Shown here piece after piece: positions 19,644 through 27,429 of a stretch of DNA of 64,000 nt (position 1 is the stretch's first letter; the number at the start of each line of letters is the position of its first letter). The notes below the pieces were generated by a model that was not told the origin of the DNA, did no database searches, and worked only from the letters and a program-made list of their open reading frames with translations. Position numbers and translations under genes: made by a program. Source of the stretch: Mycobacterium sp. BK086 (GTDB lineage: Bacteria > Actinomycetota > Actinomycetes > Mycobacteriales > Mycobacteriaceae); NCBI GenBank assembly GCA_004362315.1, contig SNWL01000006.1:554351-618350 (forward strand). The letters are read 5' to 3'.

Positions 19644-20882
19644 TCAGCTCAGGACCGTGGTCACAGCCAATGCCACTACACATATCAGCACCATCGCTGT
19701 GGCCACGCCGTAGCCGACCAATCCCTTACGGCTGATCGCGAACCGGCCCATGAGGTCGGCGTCGCGGCCCAGCCCGATCATGGTGAACATCAGCGGACCG
19801 AGCAGCACCGCATTGAGCACTTGAGTCCCGACCAGGATCGCCACCAGGGGAACGTTCGGTATCAGGACGGCGCCCGCGCCGATCACGGTCACGAAGCCGT
19901 AGGTCAGGTAGAAAGTCCGGGCGTCGCGGTATGAGTCGTCGATCGCGGCTTCCACCCCGGCGTATTCGCACACCGAGTACGCGGTGGACAGCGGCAGGAT
20001 TGACGCGGCCAGGAAGGCGGCACCGATCAGCCCGACCCCGAAGAGCTTGGCCGCCGCCTCGCCGGCCAGCGGCTGCAACGCGATTGCGGCGTCAGCGGCA
20101 TCGGCGATGCTCTTTCCGTCGCGATGCAGGGTTGCGGCGCACGCGACCACCACGAAGAACCCGATGATCCCCGTCAAGACCGCCCCGGTGACGACATCCA
20201 CCCGCTCCAGGGACAGGTCGTCGGTGCGGAGCTTCTTGTCGACGGCGTAGGACTGCATGAACGACAGGCCCCATGGCGCCAACGTGGTGCCCAGTGTCGC
20301 GGTGACGATGGCGATCGCAGGTGCGGTCATCGGCATCGTCGGCACGAAGGTGCCGTGCAACGCGGCGCCCCAGTCTGGCTTGGCCAAGAATCCTGAGGCG
20401 ATATAGGCGAGGAACACGGTGGACAGCAGCAGCAGTAACCGCTCGACACGATGGAAGCTGCCCCGGAGCACGAGCAGCGACACTGCCAGTGCCGCTGCCG
20501 GCACGCTGATGTACCTGGTGACACCGAAGAGTTCGAATCCCGCTGCTATTCCTGCGAATTCGGCGCATGTGGTACCCACGTTGGCTACGACAAGTGCGGC
20601 CAGCACGGCCGCGCCCACCGCGACACCGTAACGCTGGCGCACCAAACCGATCAGCCCCTGGCCGGTGACGACGCCCATCCGGGCGGCAAGGCTGTGGAAG
20701 ACGACCAGGGCGACCGTGGATAACAGAAGGACCCACAGCAGCTGGTAACCGTGATCGGCTCCGAGGACGGAGTAGGTGGTGATACCGGCCGGGTCATCGT
20801 CGGACAGCCCCGCGAGCAATCCCGGTCCGACAACGGCCAGGAGGGCCACGAACTTCGTCGGGGTCCGGGTCGGTGTCGTCAC
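19644..20882 (-). CDS. Nramp-related divalent metal transporter with altered signature motifs
   Basis: 412 residues with about eleven hydrophobic segments in the Nramp arrangement. The TM1 DPGN signature reads SDDDPAGITTYS, and the TM6 MPH-type signature reads LAPWGLSF, so the metal-liganding Met and Asn of true Mn/Fe transporters are absent. Nramp-related magnesium transporters (NRMT) also lack the canonical ligands. GTG 20882 overlaps the stop of the PRC/MgtE_N gene (GTGA); the frame extends to 20981 but that part lies in the upstream gene. Likely a membrane carrier for Mg2+ or another hard divalent ion (inference). Confidence 0.85.
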   Translation of the reverse strand: MTTPTRTPTKFVALLAVVGPGLLAGLSDDDPAGITTYSVLGADHGYQLLWVLLLSTVALVVFHSLAARMGVVTGQGLIGLVRQRYGVAVGAAVLAALVVANVGTTCAEFAGIAAGFELFGVTRYISVPAAALAVSLLVLRGSFHRVERLLLLLSTVFLAYIASGFLAKPDWGAALHGTFVPTMPMTAPAIAIVTATLGTTLAPWGLSFMQSYAVDKKLRTDDLSLERVDVVTGAVLTGIIGFFVVVACAATLHRDGKSIADAADAAIALQPLAGEAAAKLFGVGLIGAAFLAASILPLSTAYSVCEYAGVEAAIDDSYRDARTFYLTYGFVTVIGAGAVLIPNVPLVAILVGTQVLNAVLLGPLMFTMIGLGRDADLMGRFAISRKGLVGYGVATAMVLICVVALAVTTVLS

Positions 20883-21715
20883 GGCGCCGCTCCCCCGGCA
20901 TGACGGCGACGTGGCCACACCCGCGATCGGAGGAAGCTCCGGCCCCTGAGACCCGGGGCGTGTTCGAGTCGCTGACGCCATTGGCCGGCATGCTCCTTGG
21001 GCATCTCAGACACGATTCGGGCAGCCTCAGTCGTCGGCATCGCCCGGAGCACACGTTCACCGACTGCCGGATGGGCCGTCCGCACCACCTCGGCGGCGAC
21101 CTCCGGACCTCTGGCCGCCAGAATTTCAGCGGCAGAAGCGGTATCGAGACGGCTGACGAGCACGGCCAGTGCTCGGGCGCCGAGATGGTGCACTGCGGCA
21201 CGCGGGCTGGCGAGCTGTACGGCGTGACCGCGTTCGGACAGAAGATGCAAATCCGACCACGCGATGGCGTCGGGGCCGAAACGTGCTGCGAGCACTCCTA
21301 ATCCGAGTCGGCGAAGCACCGCTCCGAATCCGACCTCGACCCCGACCAGCTCGACCGCCCCGCCGCCGGTACGCGCCAACACCACGTCGGCAACACGCGC
21401 CAAACGGTAGCCGACAACGTCGACGACCTGGGTGTCGAGCACGTCACGCACCAGCAGAATCTCGTGTGCCCCCAGATCCGCGGAGGCATACCGGGCGGAC
21501 GCATCAGCCAGGACAACCCGGCCGCGGTCGAACGTGGCCACCTGATCCCACGGCACCAGGAACGCCTCGCCGCGCCGGCGTGTGACCAACACCCGCTCAA
21601 CCTCGTGGCGGCCAGATTCCGGGGCGAGGCTGACGGTGAGGTCGGCGAGTCGGCCGATCACCGTCCCGTCGGGGCCCAGCACGCCCTGGCCGGTGAGCCG
21701 GCTTAGCAACAGCAC
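20879..21715 (-). CDS. PRC-barrel and MgtE N-domain protein
   Basis: 278 residues. A PRC-barrel-like beta domain occupies the first 90 or so residues (GPDGTVIGRLADLTVSL, then VLVTRRRGEAFLVPW) and probably repeats to about residue 160. An alpha-helical MgtE intracellular N-type domain follows (LVSRLDTASAAEILAARGPE, with AARIVSEMPKEHA). In MgtE this superhelical domain senses Mg2+ and gates the channel. Here it is a separate soluble protein, translationally coupled to the Nramp-like carrier. That suggests a cytoplasmic Mg2+-sensing subunit for the transporter. Start is GTG 21715. Confidence 0.78.
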   Translation of the reverse strand: MLLLSRLTGQGVLGPDGTVIGRLADLTVSLAPESGRHEVERVLVTRRRGEAFLVPWDQVATFDRGRVVLADASARYASADLGAHEILLVRDVLDTQVVDVVGYRLARVADVVLARTGGGAVELVGVEVGFGAVLRRLGLGVLAARFGPDAIAWSDLHLLSERGHAVQLASPRAAVHHLGARALAVLVSRLDTASAAEILAARGPEVAAEVVRTAHPAVGERVLRAMPTTEAARIVSEMPKEHAGQWRQRLEHAPGLRGRSFLRSRVWPRRRHAGGAAP

Positions 21716-21765
21716 GATGGAAGCATGCCCGATCGGCGCAGGGCCTGAGCGGCAGTCATTGATTA

Positions 21766-21777
21766 ATGCAGCTGCAT
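21766..21777. promoter_or_regulatory. 12-bp perfect palindrome upstream of an acyl-CoA dehydrogenase gene
   Basis: ATGCAGCTGCAT is perfectly self-complementary and lies 17 bp before the dehydrogenase start, in the gap to the divergent PRC/MgtE_N gene. It may be an operator for the TetR encoded at 23090; this is inferred from position alone. Confidence 0.4.
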
Positions 21778-21794
21778 CAGCCTATGCTCGCGCC

Positions 21795-23090
21795 ATGTGG
21801 GACTTTGAAACCGACCCGGAATATCAGAAGAAACTCGACTGGGTCGAGGAGTTCATGCGGGAGCAGCTCGAACCGCTGGACTTCGCACCGCTGGACCCGT
21901 ACGAGAAGACCAACCCCGAGGTGCTGCGGGTGCTGCGCCCACTACAGCAGCAGGTGCGCGATCAAGGTCTGTGGGCCGCGCACCTGGGCCCGGAACTCGG
22001 CGGCCAGGGCTACGGCCAGGTCAAGCTGGCCCTGCTGAACGAGATCGTCGGACGCTCCCGTTGGGCGCCTTCGGTTTTCGGATCACAGGCACCGGACTCC
22101 GGCAATGCCGAGATCCTCGCCATGTTCGGTACCGAGGAGCAGAAGGAGCGGTACCTGCAGCCGCTGCTGAACGGTGAGATCTCGTCGTGCTACTCGATGA
22201 CCGAACCACACGGCGGTTCGGATCCGGGCCTGTTCACCACGCACGCCGAGCGAGACGGTGACGAGTGGGTGATCAACGGCGAGAAGTGGTTCTCCTCCAA
22301 TGCGCGCAACGCATCGTTCTTCATCGTCATGGTGGTGACGAACCCGGAAGCCCGCACTCACCAGAAGATGTCGCTGTTCATCGTGCCCGCCGAGACGCCG
22401 GGCATCGAGATCATCCGCAACGTCGGGGTCGGCGGGGAATCCGACGATCGCGCTGGGCACGGCTACATCCGCTACAACGATGTCCGGGTACCCGCCGACC
22501 ATGTGCTGGGCGGCGAGGGGCAGGCGTTCGCGATCGCGCAGACCCGGCTCGGTGGTGGCCGGGTCCATCACGCGATGCGCACGATCGCGTTGGCCCGCAA
22601 GGCTTTCGACATGATGTGTGAGCGCGCGGTCTCCCGCAAGACCCGGATGGGGCCGCTGGGCGACTACCAGATGACGCAGGAGAAGATCGCCGACAGCTGG
22701 ATCCAAATCGAGCAGTTCCGGCTGCTGGTGTTGCGCACCGCCTGGAAGATCGACAAGTACCACGACTACCAGAAGGTGCGCCGGGACATCGCGGCCGTCA
22801 AGGTCGCCATGCCGCAGGTGCTGCACGACGTGGTGCAGCGCGCGATGCATCTGCATGGGGCACTGGGGGTTTCCGACGAGATGCCGTTCGTGAAGATGTT
22901 GGTGGGTGCCGAGTCACTGGCGATCGCCGACGGCCCGACCGAGGTGCACAAGCTGACGGTGGCCCGGCGCACGCTCAAGGAATATGAGCCCGTCGACACC
23001 CTGTTCCCCTCCCAGCACATCCCGACCAGACGCGCTGCCGCCCAGGCCAAGTTGGCCGAGATGCTGGAACACGAGGTCGCCGAACTCTGA
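21795..23090 (+). CDS. Acyl-CoA dehydrogenase (FadE/ACAD10-11-like)
   Basis: 431 residues. YSMTEPHGGSDPG is the FAD/substrate block, VGGESDDRAGHGYIRY and RLGGGRVHHAM the middle domain, and HLHGALGVSDEMP the C-terminal block, a pattern seen in the ACAD10/11-like branch acting on long or hydroxylated acyl-CoAs. ATG 21795 (MWDFETDPEY) fits family N-termini; the frame is open to 21582 but that stretch is antisense to the PRC gene. The TetR gene overlaps its stop by one base, forming an operon. Confidence 0.88.
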   Translation: MWDFETDPEYQKKLDWVEEFMREQLEPLDFAPLDPYEKTNPEVLRVLRPLQQQVRDQGLWAAHLGPELGGQGYGQVKLALLNEIVGRSRWAPSVFGSQAPDSGNAEILAMFGTEEQKERYLQPLLNGEISSCYSMTEPHGGSDPGLFTTHAERDGDEWVINGEKWFSSNARNASFFIVMVVTNPEARTHQKMSLFIVPAETPGIEIIRNVGVGGESDDRAGHGYIRYNDVRVPADHVLGGEGQAFAIAQTRLGGGRVHHAMRTIALARKAFDMMCERAVSRKTRMGPLGDYQMTQEKIADSWIQIEQFRLLVLRTAWKIDKYHDYQKVRRDIAAVKVAMPQVLHDVVQRAMHLHGALGVSDEMPFVKMLVGAESLAIADGPTEVHKLTVARRTLKEYEPVDTLFPSQHIPTRRAAAQAKLAEMLEHEVAEL

Positions 23091-23761
23091 TGGCGGCCGA
23101 CACGTCGGCCAACCTGGTGGCCACCGCCGAGCGGCTGTTCGCCGAACGCGGTGTCGACGCGGTGAGCCTGCGTGAGATCGCCCGCGAGGCCGGGGCCCGC
23201 AACGTGATGGCGGTGCAGTATCACTTCACCGATCGCGCAGGGGTGCTCGCGGCGATCGCCGACAAGCACCTGCCGATGGTCGATGCCAGCCGCGATGCGC
23301 TGCTCGATGCACTCGAGGCCGACGCCGAACCGTCGATGCGGTCGATGGCCTCGGCGCTGGTCCGGCCGCTCGCCGCGAAGCTCGCCGACCCCGACGGCGG
23401 CCCGGCTTTCCTGCGGATCCACGCAGACCTGTTGAACCGCCCGGTGCCGACCTTCGACTTCACCGGGCATTCGGCAAGCCTGCAGCGCTGGCGGCAACTG
23501 CTCGAGCCGATGTTCGATCCGGTGACGGTCACGCTGCATCCGCGGTTGGGCGCGCTGGTGTACGCCGCGGTCGAATTGGGCAGGCGCGCGGCCACCGCTC
23601 CGCACGCCGACGACCGGTTGTTCGTCAGCCACCTGATCGACACGGTTGCCGCGATGCTCGCGGCGCCGCTCTCGGACGAGACCCGGTCGCTGGCCGAGGA
23701 GCGGCAGGAGCGGCGCTCGCGGTCTCAGACCCGCACCTCTACAGCGAATACTCAAATCTAG
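23090..23761 (+). CDS. TetR-family regulator coupled to acyl-CoA dehydrogenase
   Basis: 223 residues. The helix-turn-helix is the VSLREIAREAGARNVMAVQYHF stretch (key residues LREIAREAG and YHF). The atypical ARN-VMAVQYHF recognition helix is shared by a lipid-linked group of mycobacterial TetR proteins. The ATG shares its first base with the last base of the dehydrogenase stop (TGATGG). Probably regulates its own operon through a site such as the palindrome at 21766. Ends with a Ser/Arg-rich tail. Confidence 0.86.
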   Translation: MAADTSANLVATAERLFAERGVDAVSLREIAREAGARNVMAVQYHFTDRAGVLAAIADKHLPMVDASRDALLDALEADAEPSMRSMASALVRPLAAKLADPDGGPAFLRIHADLLNRPVPTFDFTGHSASLQRWRQLLEPMFDPVTVTLHPRLGALVYAAVELGRRAATAPHADDRLFVSHLIDTVAAMLAAPLSDETRSLAEERQERRSRSQTRTSTANTQI

Positions 23762-23766
23762 CGATT

Positions 23767-23786
23767 TGTCTACCGTTCGGCATACA
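23767..23786. promoter_or_regulatory. 20-bp regulon palindrome (TGTC-N3-CGWWCG-N3-GACA type)
   Basis: TGTCTACCGTTCGGCATACA matches the recurrent palindrome: TGTC, CG-TT-CG core, right arm TACA instead of GACA. It ends 98 bp before the ATG of the secreted protein at 23885. This is the leftmost copy of the series. Confidence 0.6.
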
Positions 23787-23884
23787 CGACCGTCCGCTGT
23801 TCGGCCTATATTCGCAGCTAGAACTATTATTTGGAAGATTGTGATGAGAGCCTCTGGCGTAACAGCCAACACATGGAGGAACTC

Positions 23885-24292
23885 ATGGCAAACCAAGAAC
23901 GTGCTCGCCGTTTTCAGATCGTCACCGCAGGAATGGTGGGCGCGGCGGGCTTCGTAATCGCACTCGCCGGCGCCGGTATGGCGCACGCGGACGGGCTTGT
24001 CGCGAACCCGGGATCGGTGGACACCGACGGCACGCAGGGCTCGTGGGCCGAGGCGGTCCACGGTTCTCAGCGCCCGACCCAAGGTGTGCAGTTTGACAGT
24101 CACACCTTCGAGAACGGCGGGTGCGAAATCGGACTGGGCAACCAGGTCTGCCATACGTCGGGGCTGTGGTCGAAAGCGAGCAACGACGCCGACAGTGCGC
24201 TGGATACCGATGGCATGCAGGCCGACGCGGTCCGCGGACCGAACATCGCCGCCGCACCTCCGGCGAGAGTGTCACTGCCCAGGGGCTACTGA
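23885..24292 (+). CDS. Small secreted protein, unknown function
   Basis: 135 residues with an N-terminal signal peptide (basic start QERARR, hydrophobic VGAAGFVIALAGAGM, cleavage after AHA-D). The mature part is Asp/Gly/Asn-rich with two cysteines (GGCEIGLGNQVCHTS), probably forming a disulfide outside the cell. GGAGG lies seven bases before ATG 23885; an upstream in-frame ATG at 23831 is less likely. A copy of the regulon palindrome sits about 98 bp upstream, placing it with the secretion locus that follows. No family recognised. Confidence 0.8.
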   Translation: MANQERARRFQIVTAGMVGAAGFVIALAGAGMAHADGLVANPGSVDTDGTQGSWAEAVHGSQRPTQGVQFDSHTFENGGCEIGLGNQVCHTSGLWSKASNDADSALDTDGMQADAVRGPNIAAAPPARVSLPRGY

Positions 24293-24419
24293 CGGTGGCC
24301 TCGTAGGCGCCGAGTTGATCGGCTGAGCGCTGGGCGTGTCGCTGGACTGTTGCAGACATCGAGTCGCTTACCTGACAATGGTCGCCACTGCACAGTCGAA
24401 TCAGCAGGAGCGTCCACCG

Positions 24420-25034
24420 GTGCCGTTTCACTCCCCTCCCAATTGGCCCAAGCCGCCTCCGGGGTGGGTGCCGGGCCCGGACTGGACCCCTGATCCGTCC
24501 TGGCCGCCACCCCCGCCGGGCTGGGTGTTCTGGACCACGTCGGCACCGCCGTCCGCAATACCCCCGTCCACGCTACGGCCTGCCGCAATCACACCACCCA
24601 AAGCACCAGCAACACCCCGTTCTGTTGATAAGCCTCGCAGTATTGGCTTCCCTTCTGCATCAACGCCTTCCACCCCTGTTGCGCCTCCGCGGAAACCTGG
24701 GATCACAGCTCCCGCGCAACTGTCGACCGCCCCGGTCCGGAATCTGATCGCCCGGCTGGCCGCGCTATGGCGCCGCGGCACCGAGGTTCTCATCGTCTAC
24801 GTCAATCCGATCAGGCTGGGCTACGCGCTAACCGCCGCAGTCGGTGTCGCCCTGTTCGGCTGGTTCTTCGCCCTATTGCGGCTGTCCCCCAACTGGATTT
24901 TCGAGGGCTGGTTGTGGGGCGGCGTCATGCCCGTCGTGGCGATGTTTGTCGGCGTGGCCGTCGGAATCGTCGGTGCCGTCGGAGTACGACGGTGGGATCA
25001 CGCACGCTGGCTGCGTTGGCGCGCCGCGCCCTGA
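24420..25034 (+). CDS. Membrane protein with N-terminal PPNWP...PSWPPPPPGW motif
   Basis: 204 residues. It begins VPFHSPPNWPKPPPGW and continues DPSWPPPPPGWVFW, the Trp/Pro motif shared with four other proteins in this window (55797, 56481, 58267, 59334). A Pro-rich linker and two hydrophobic helices (YALTAAVGVALFGWFFALL and VMPVVAMFVGVAVGIVGAV) follow. GTG 24420 is chosen because the motif starts at residue 2 in its relatives and AGGAG lies nine bases upstream; an ATG at 24378 is possible. Convergent with the VWA-SGNH gene. The motif is expected on the cytoplasmic side, perhaps a docking element. Confidence 0.78.
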   Translation: MPFHSPPNWPKPPPGWVPGPDWTPDPSWPPPPPGWVFWTTSAPPSAIPPSTLRPAAITPPKAPATPRSVDKPRSIGFPSASTPSTPVAPPRKPGITAPAQLSTAPVRNLIARLAALWRRGTEVLIVYVNPIRLGYALTAAVGVALFGWFFALLRLSPNWIFEGWLWGGVMPVVAMFVGVAVGIVGAVGVRRWDHARWLRWRAAP

Positions 25035-25035
25035 T

Positions 25036-27429
25036 TCAACTGGCGGATGCGCCGTTGCGCCGCAACCCAACGCCACCCAGCACCAGAGCCACCAGCCCGG
25101 CGATAAGGCCGAACAGGGCGCCCACGGTGTGCGACGGAACAACCCGCACCGGGTTGGACACATCCCGCAGCGCCCCGTCGGCACCGATGCCCATGGCGTG
25201 CAGGTGATGCTCCCCGGGTCGGATATCGACCGGCAGCGTGACCCGATCTCTGATCGATCCATCGGCGCCGACCTTCGCCGACCCGAGGATCCGCGGTGTC
25301 GAATCCAATCGGAAGACGACAGTGGACGACGGGGCGAACCCATTGGCATCAATGTGCGCATCCCCGCCCACGAGGTAGAGATCGGCCGCGCCGAGGGTCG
25401 CGTTGGCAATCGCGTTGGTCAACGGGTCCAGCTTCTTCGAGTCCAGCGACACCCAGTTGACCTCGGCCGGATCGGTCATCATCGTCTTGGTGGCCGACCA
25501 CGCTGAGATCGCCCGCGCCATCGCTTTGTTGCCTGCGGCATTCGGGTGTAGCTGCTCATGATCGCCGGCAGTCAGCAGGTTCTTGGAGAAGTTGGCGAAG
25601 TTGTTGGGGGCGTCGCAGATGGTGTGGTTGGGCTGAAACGCCGGTATCACATCGGAGGCGATAAAGATCGGGATGTGTTGGGAGCGCAGTGATCCCACCG
25701 CAACCATCAGATCCAGATTGAGCATGTCGATGAATTCGTTGAAGAACACAATCTCGTTGGCGTTGATGCCGATCTCGCAGTGGCCGGCCGCGCTGGCGCC
25801 GGCCTGCGCGGAGGGAACAATGCGAGGGTACGGCACGACGATGATGGGGGCGTATTTCCCTCCGCGCTTAGCCCGGGCATCCGGGTCGTTGACCGCCCGA
25901 TTTACGTCGCGGTAGACCCGGCGCACGCTATCGGCAATCGCGGCAACGCGGTTGGCCGCATCCAGGCGGTACTTCAGCTCATCGGCCGGACCGAACCTTG
26001 AGCAGGTCTGCCCGACCGCTGCGACAACACACCAGAAAACCGTGCCCGCGAAGTCGGCGTCGTTACCACCGACGCTCAACAACACCGCTTCCGGTGAGTC
26101 CTTGGAGAGCGCCAAGCTCCGCAACCGGCGCAGCTGCGGCTCGACTTTCGTCCCATTCGACACCTTGGTGTCGTAGAAGTCAGCCGTCACCGCGCCAGAA
26201 CACGCGATCAAGGCCACTTTCTTCGCACCCAGCACGCGCCCGTAGGCATTGGCTGACCGATGGCATTCGTTGCCGCCGGTGCCGCCATTGGTGCCCGCAT
26301 CATAATCGCCGGCCCCTTCCCCCGACGAGTACGAGTCACCCAGTACCGCAATGCTGTCGACACCCGCCAGCAGCCCGTTCAATGTTGGTTCCGCCGTTGA
26401 CGTCGTCCCGTCGCGGCGTTGCGGCCTGGCGTTGACGGCGGTGGCGACGACCGTCCAACTGAACTTCTTATCGACCTGAGCGGCATCGGGTCGCACGGTC
26501 ACCTCGAGTTCCCGCGACTGCCCGGGATCGAGATTGCCAAGGAACTGGATAGGCCGGGGAACCAGCAGTGAACCAGGGTGATTGGCGTCGTCCCGGAAAT
26601 CCACGGACACCCGCACGTCGGTCGCGGCCTTGCGGCCACTGTTGGCGACCTTGACGACGACCTTGGGGCCGTCTGCGCCGTTGCCACTGACCACCGCCAG
26701 CGGATCGGGCACGGACGTCTCAAGTGTCAGCTTCGCACCGCTGAGATCCTCGACCGCATCGCGTAGTTGATCCTTGTCCTTAGCATCGATGTAGCGGCCG
26801 CCGGTCGACTTGGCGATACAGGTCAGTTCATCGGCACCCTTGTCGTTGATCTGGAAACCCACTGTATTGACCCGGACTTCGACGCCCTGGGCGGAAAGAT
26901 CCTTGGCCACCTGACAGACATCGTTTGAGCCGCAATTGGATTCGCCATCGCTGACGAGCACGACGGTGCCACGCTGCGTCGGGCTGTTCTTGATCAGCTC
27001 GGCGGCATGTCGCAGAGCCGGCGCGGTCGGGGTATCGCCGTCCGGGGTCAGCCTGCGCACCGCGGCTGCAGTAGTCGGCTGATCCAGCGGTCCCAGCTTG
27101 ATCTCGACCTTGCCCTCCGAGCACCCGTTGACGAGGCGGGCGCCGTTGCCCGGGTAGGCGATCAACGCGAATTGGGTCTGCGGCGGAAGGGCATCGACCA
27201 GGCCGAGAACCGCGGAACGCGCACCCACGATCCGTTCTGTTCCGGAGTCGTCCTTCTCCGCCATCGAGCCCGATGTGTCGAGCACAACGATGACGGGGTT
27301 GTAGGCGTCGTTGGTGGTGGTAGTGGTCGCTGGGTCGGCCTGCGCCGCCGGAGCGGCAATGCCCGCTATCGCAGAGAGATTCAGCGTCAACGTGACTGAC
27401 AGGAGCAACCGGAGGGCCCGACCTATCAT
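25036..27429 (-). CDS. Secreted/membrane-anchored VWA domain fused to SGNH hydrolase-like domain
   Basis: 797 residues. A signal peptide (to about AQA-D, residue 32) precedes a VWA domain with MIDAS DTSGSM at residues 51-56 and a conserved SDGESNCG. A beta-sandwich linker follows (about 230-350). Then comes an SGNH/GDSL-type hydrolase: GDSYSSGEGAG near 365, GGND near 454 and LHPNAAGNK near 627. A C-terminal hydrophobic helix (GALFGLIAGLVALVLGGVGL) with a basic end anchors it, so both catalytic parts lie outside the membrane. It overlaps the PASTA gene by 4 bp and is last in a four-gene operon. Predicted: divalent-ion-dependent protein binding coupled to ester hydrolysis on envelope glycolipid or polysaccharide (inference). 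Confidence 0.86.
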   Translation of the reverse strand: MIGRALRLLLSVTLTLNLSAIAGIAAPAAQADPATTTTTNDAYNPVIVVLDTSGSMAEKDDSGTERIVGARSAVLGLVDALPPQTQFALIAYPGNGARLVNGCSEGKVEIKLGPLDQPTTAAAVRRLTPDGDTPTAPALRHAAELIKNSPTQRGTVVLVSDGESNCGSNDVCQVAKDLSAQGVEVRVNTVGFQINDKGADELTCIAKSTGGRYIDAKDKDQLRDAVEDLSGAKLTLETSVPDPLAVVSGNGADGPKVVVKVANSGRKAATDVRVSVDFRDDANHPGSLLVPRPIQFLGNLDPGQSRELEVTVRPDAAQVDKKFSWTVVATAVNARPQRRDGTTSTAEPTLNGLLAGVDSIAVLGDSYSSGEGAGDYDAGTNGGTGGNECHRSANAYGRVLGAKKVALIACSGAVTADFYDTKVSNGTKVEPQLRRLRSLALSKDSPEAVLLSVGGNDADFAGTVFWCVVAAVGQTCSRFGPADELKYRLDAANRVAAIADSVRRVYRDVNRAVNDPDARAKRGGKYAPIIVVPYPRIVPSAQAGASAAGHCEIGINANEIVFFNEFIDMLNLDLMVAVGSLRSQHIPIFIASDVIPAFQPNHTICDAPNNFANFSKNLLTAGDHEQLHPNAAGNKAMARAISAWSATKTMMTDPAEVNWVSLDSKKLDPLTNAIANATLGAADLYLVGGDAHIDANGFAPSSTVVFRLDSTPRILGSAKVGADGSIRDRVTLPVDIRPGEHHLHAMGIGADGALRDVSNPVRVVPSHTVGALFGLIAGLVALVLGGVGLRRNGASAS

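Noticed and set aside
23753-23768. CAAATC-TAGC-GATTTG inverted repeat at the end of the TetR gene
   Set aside because: Short arms and no following T-run, so not convincing as a terminator; it overlaps the edge of a regulon palindrome.
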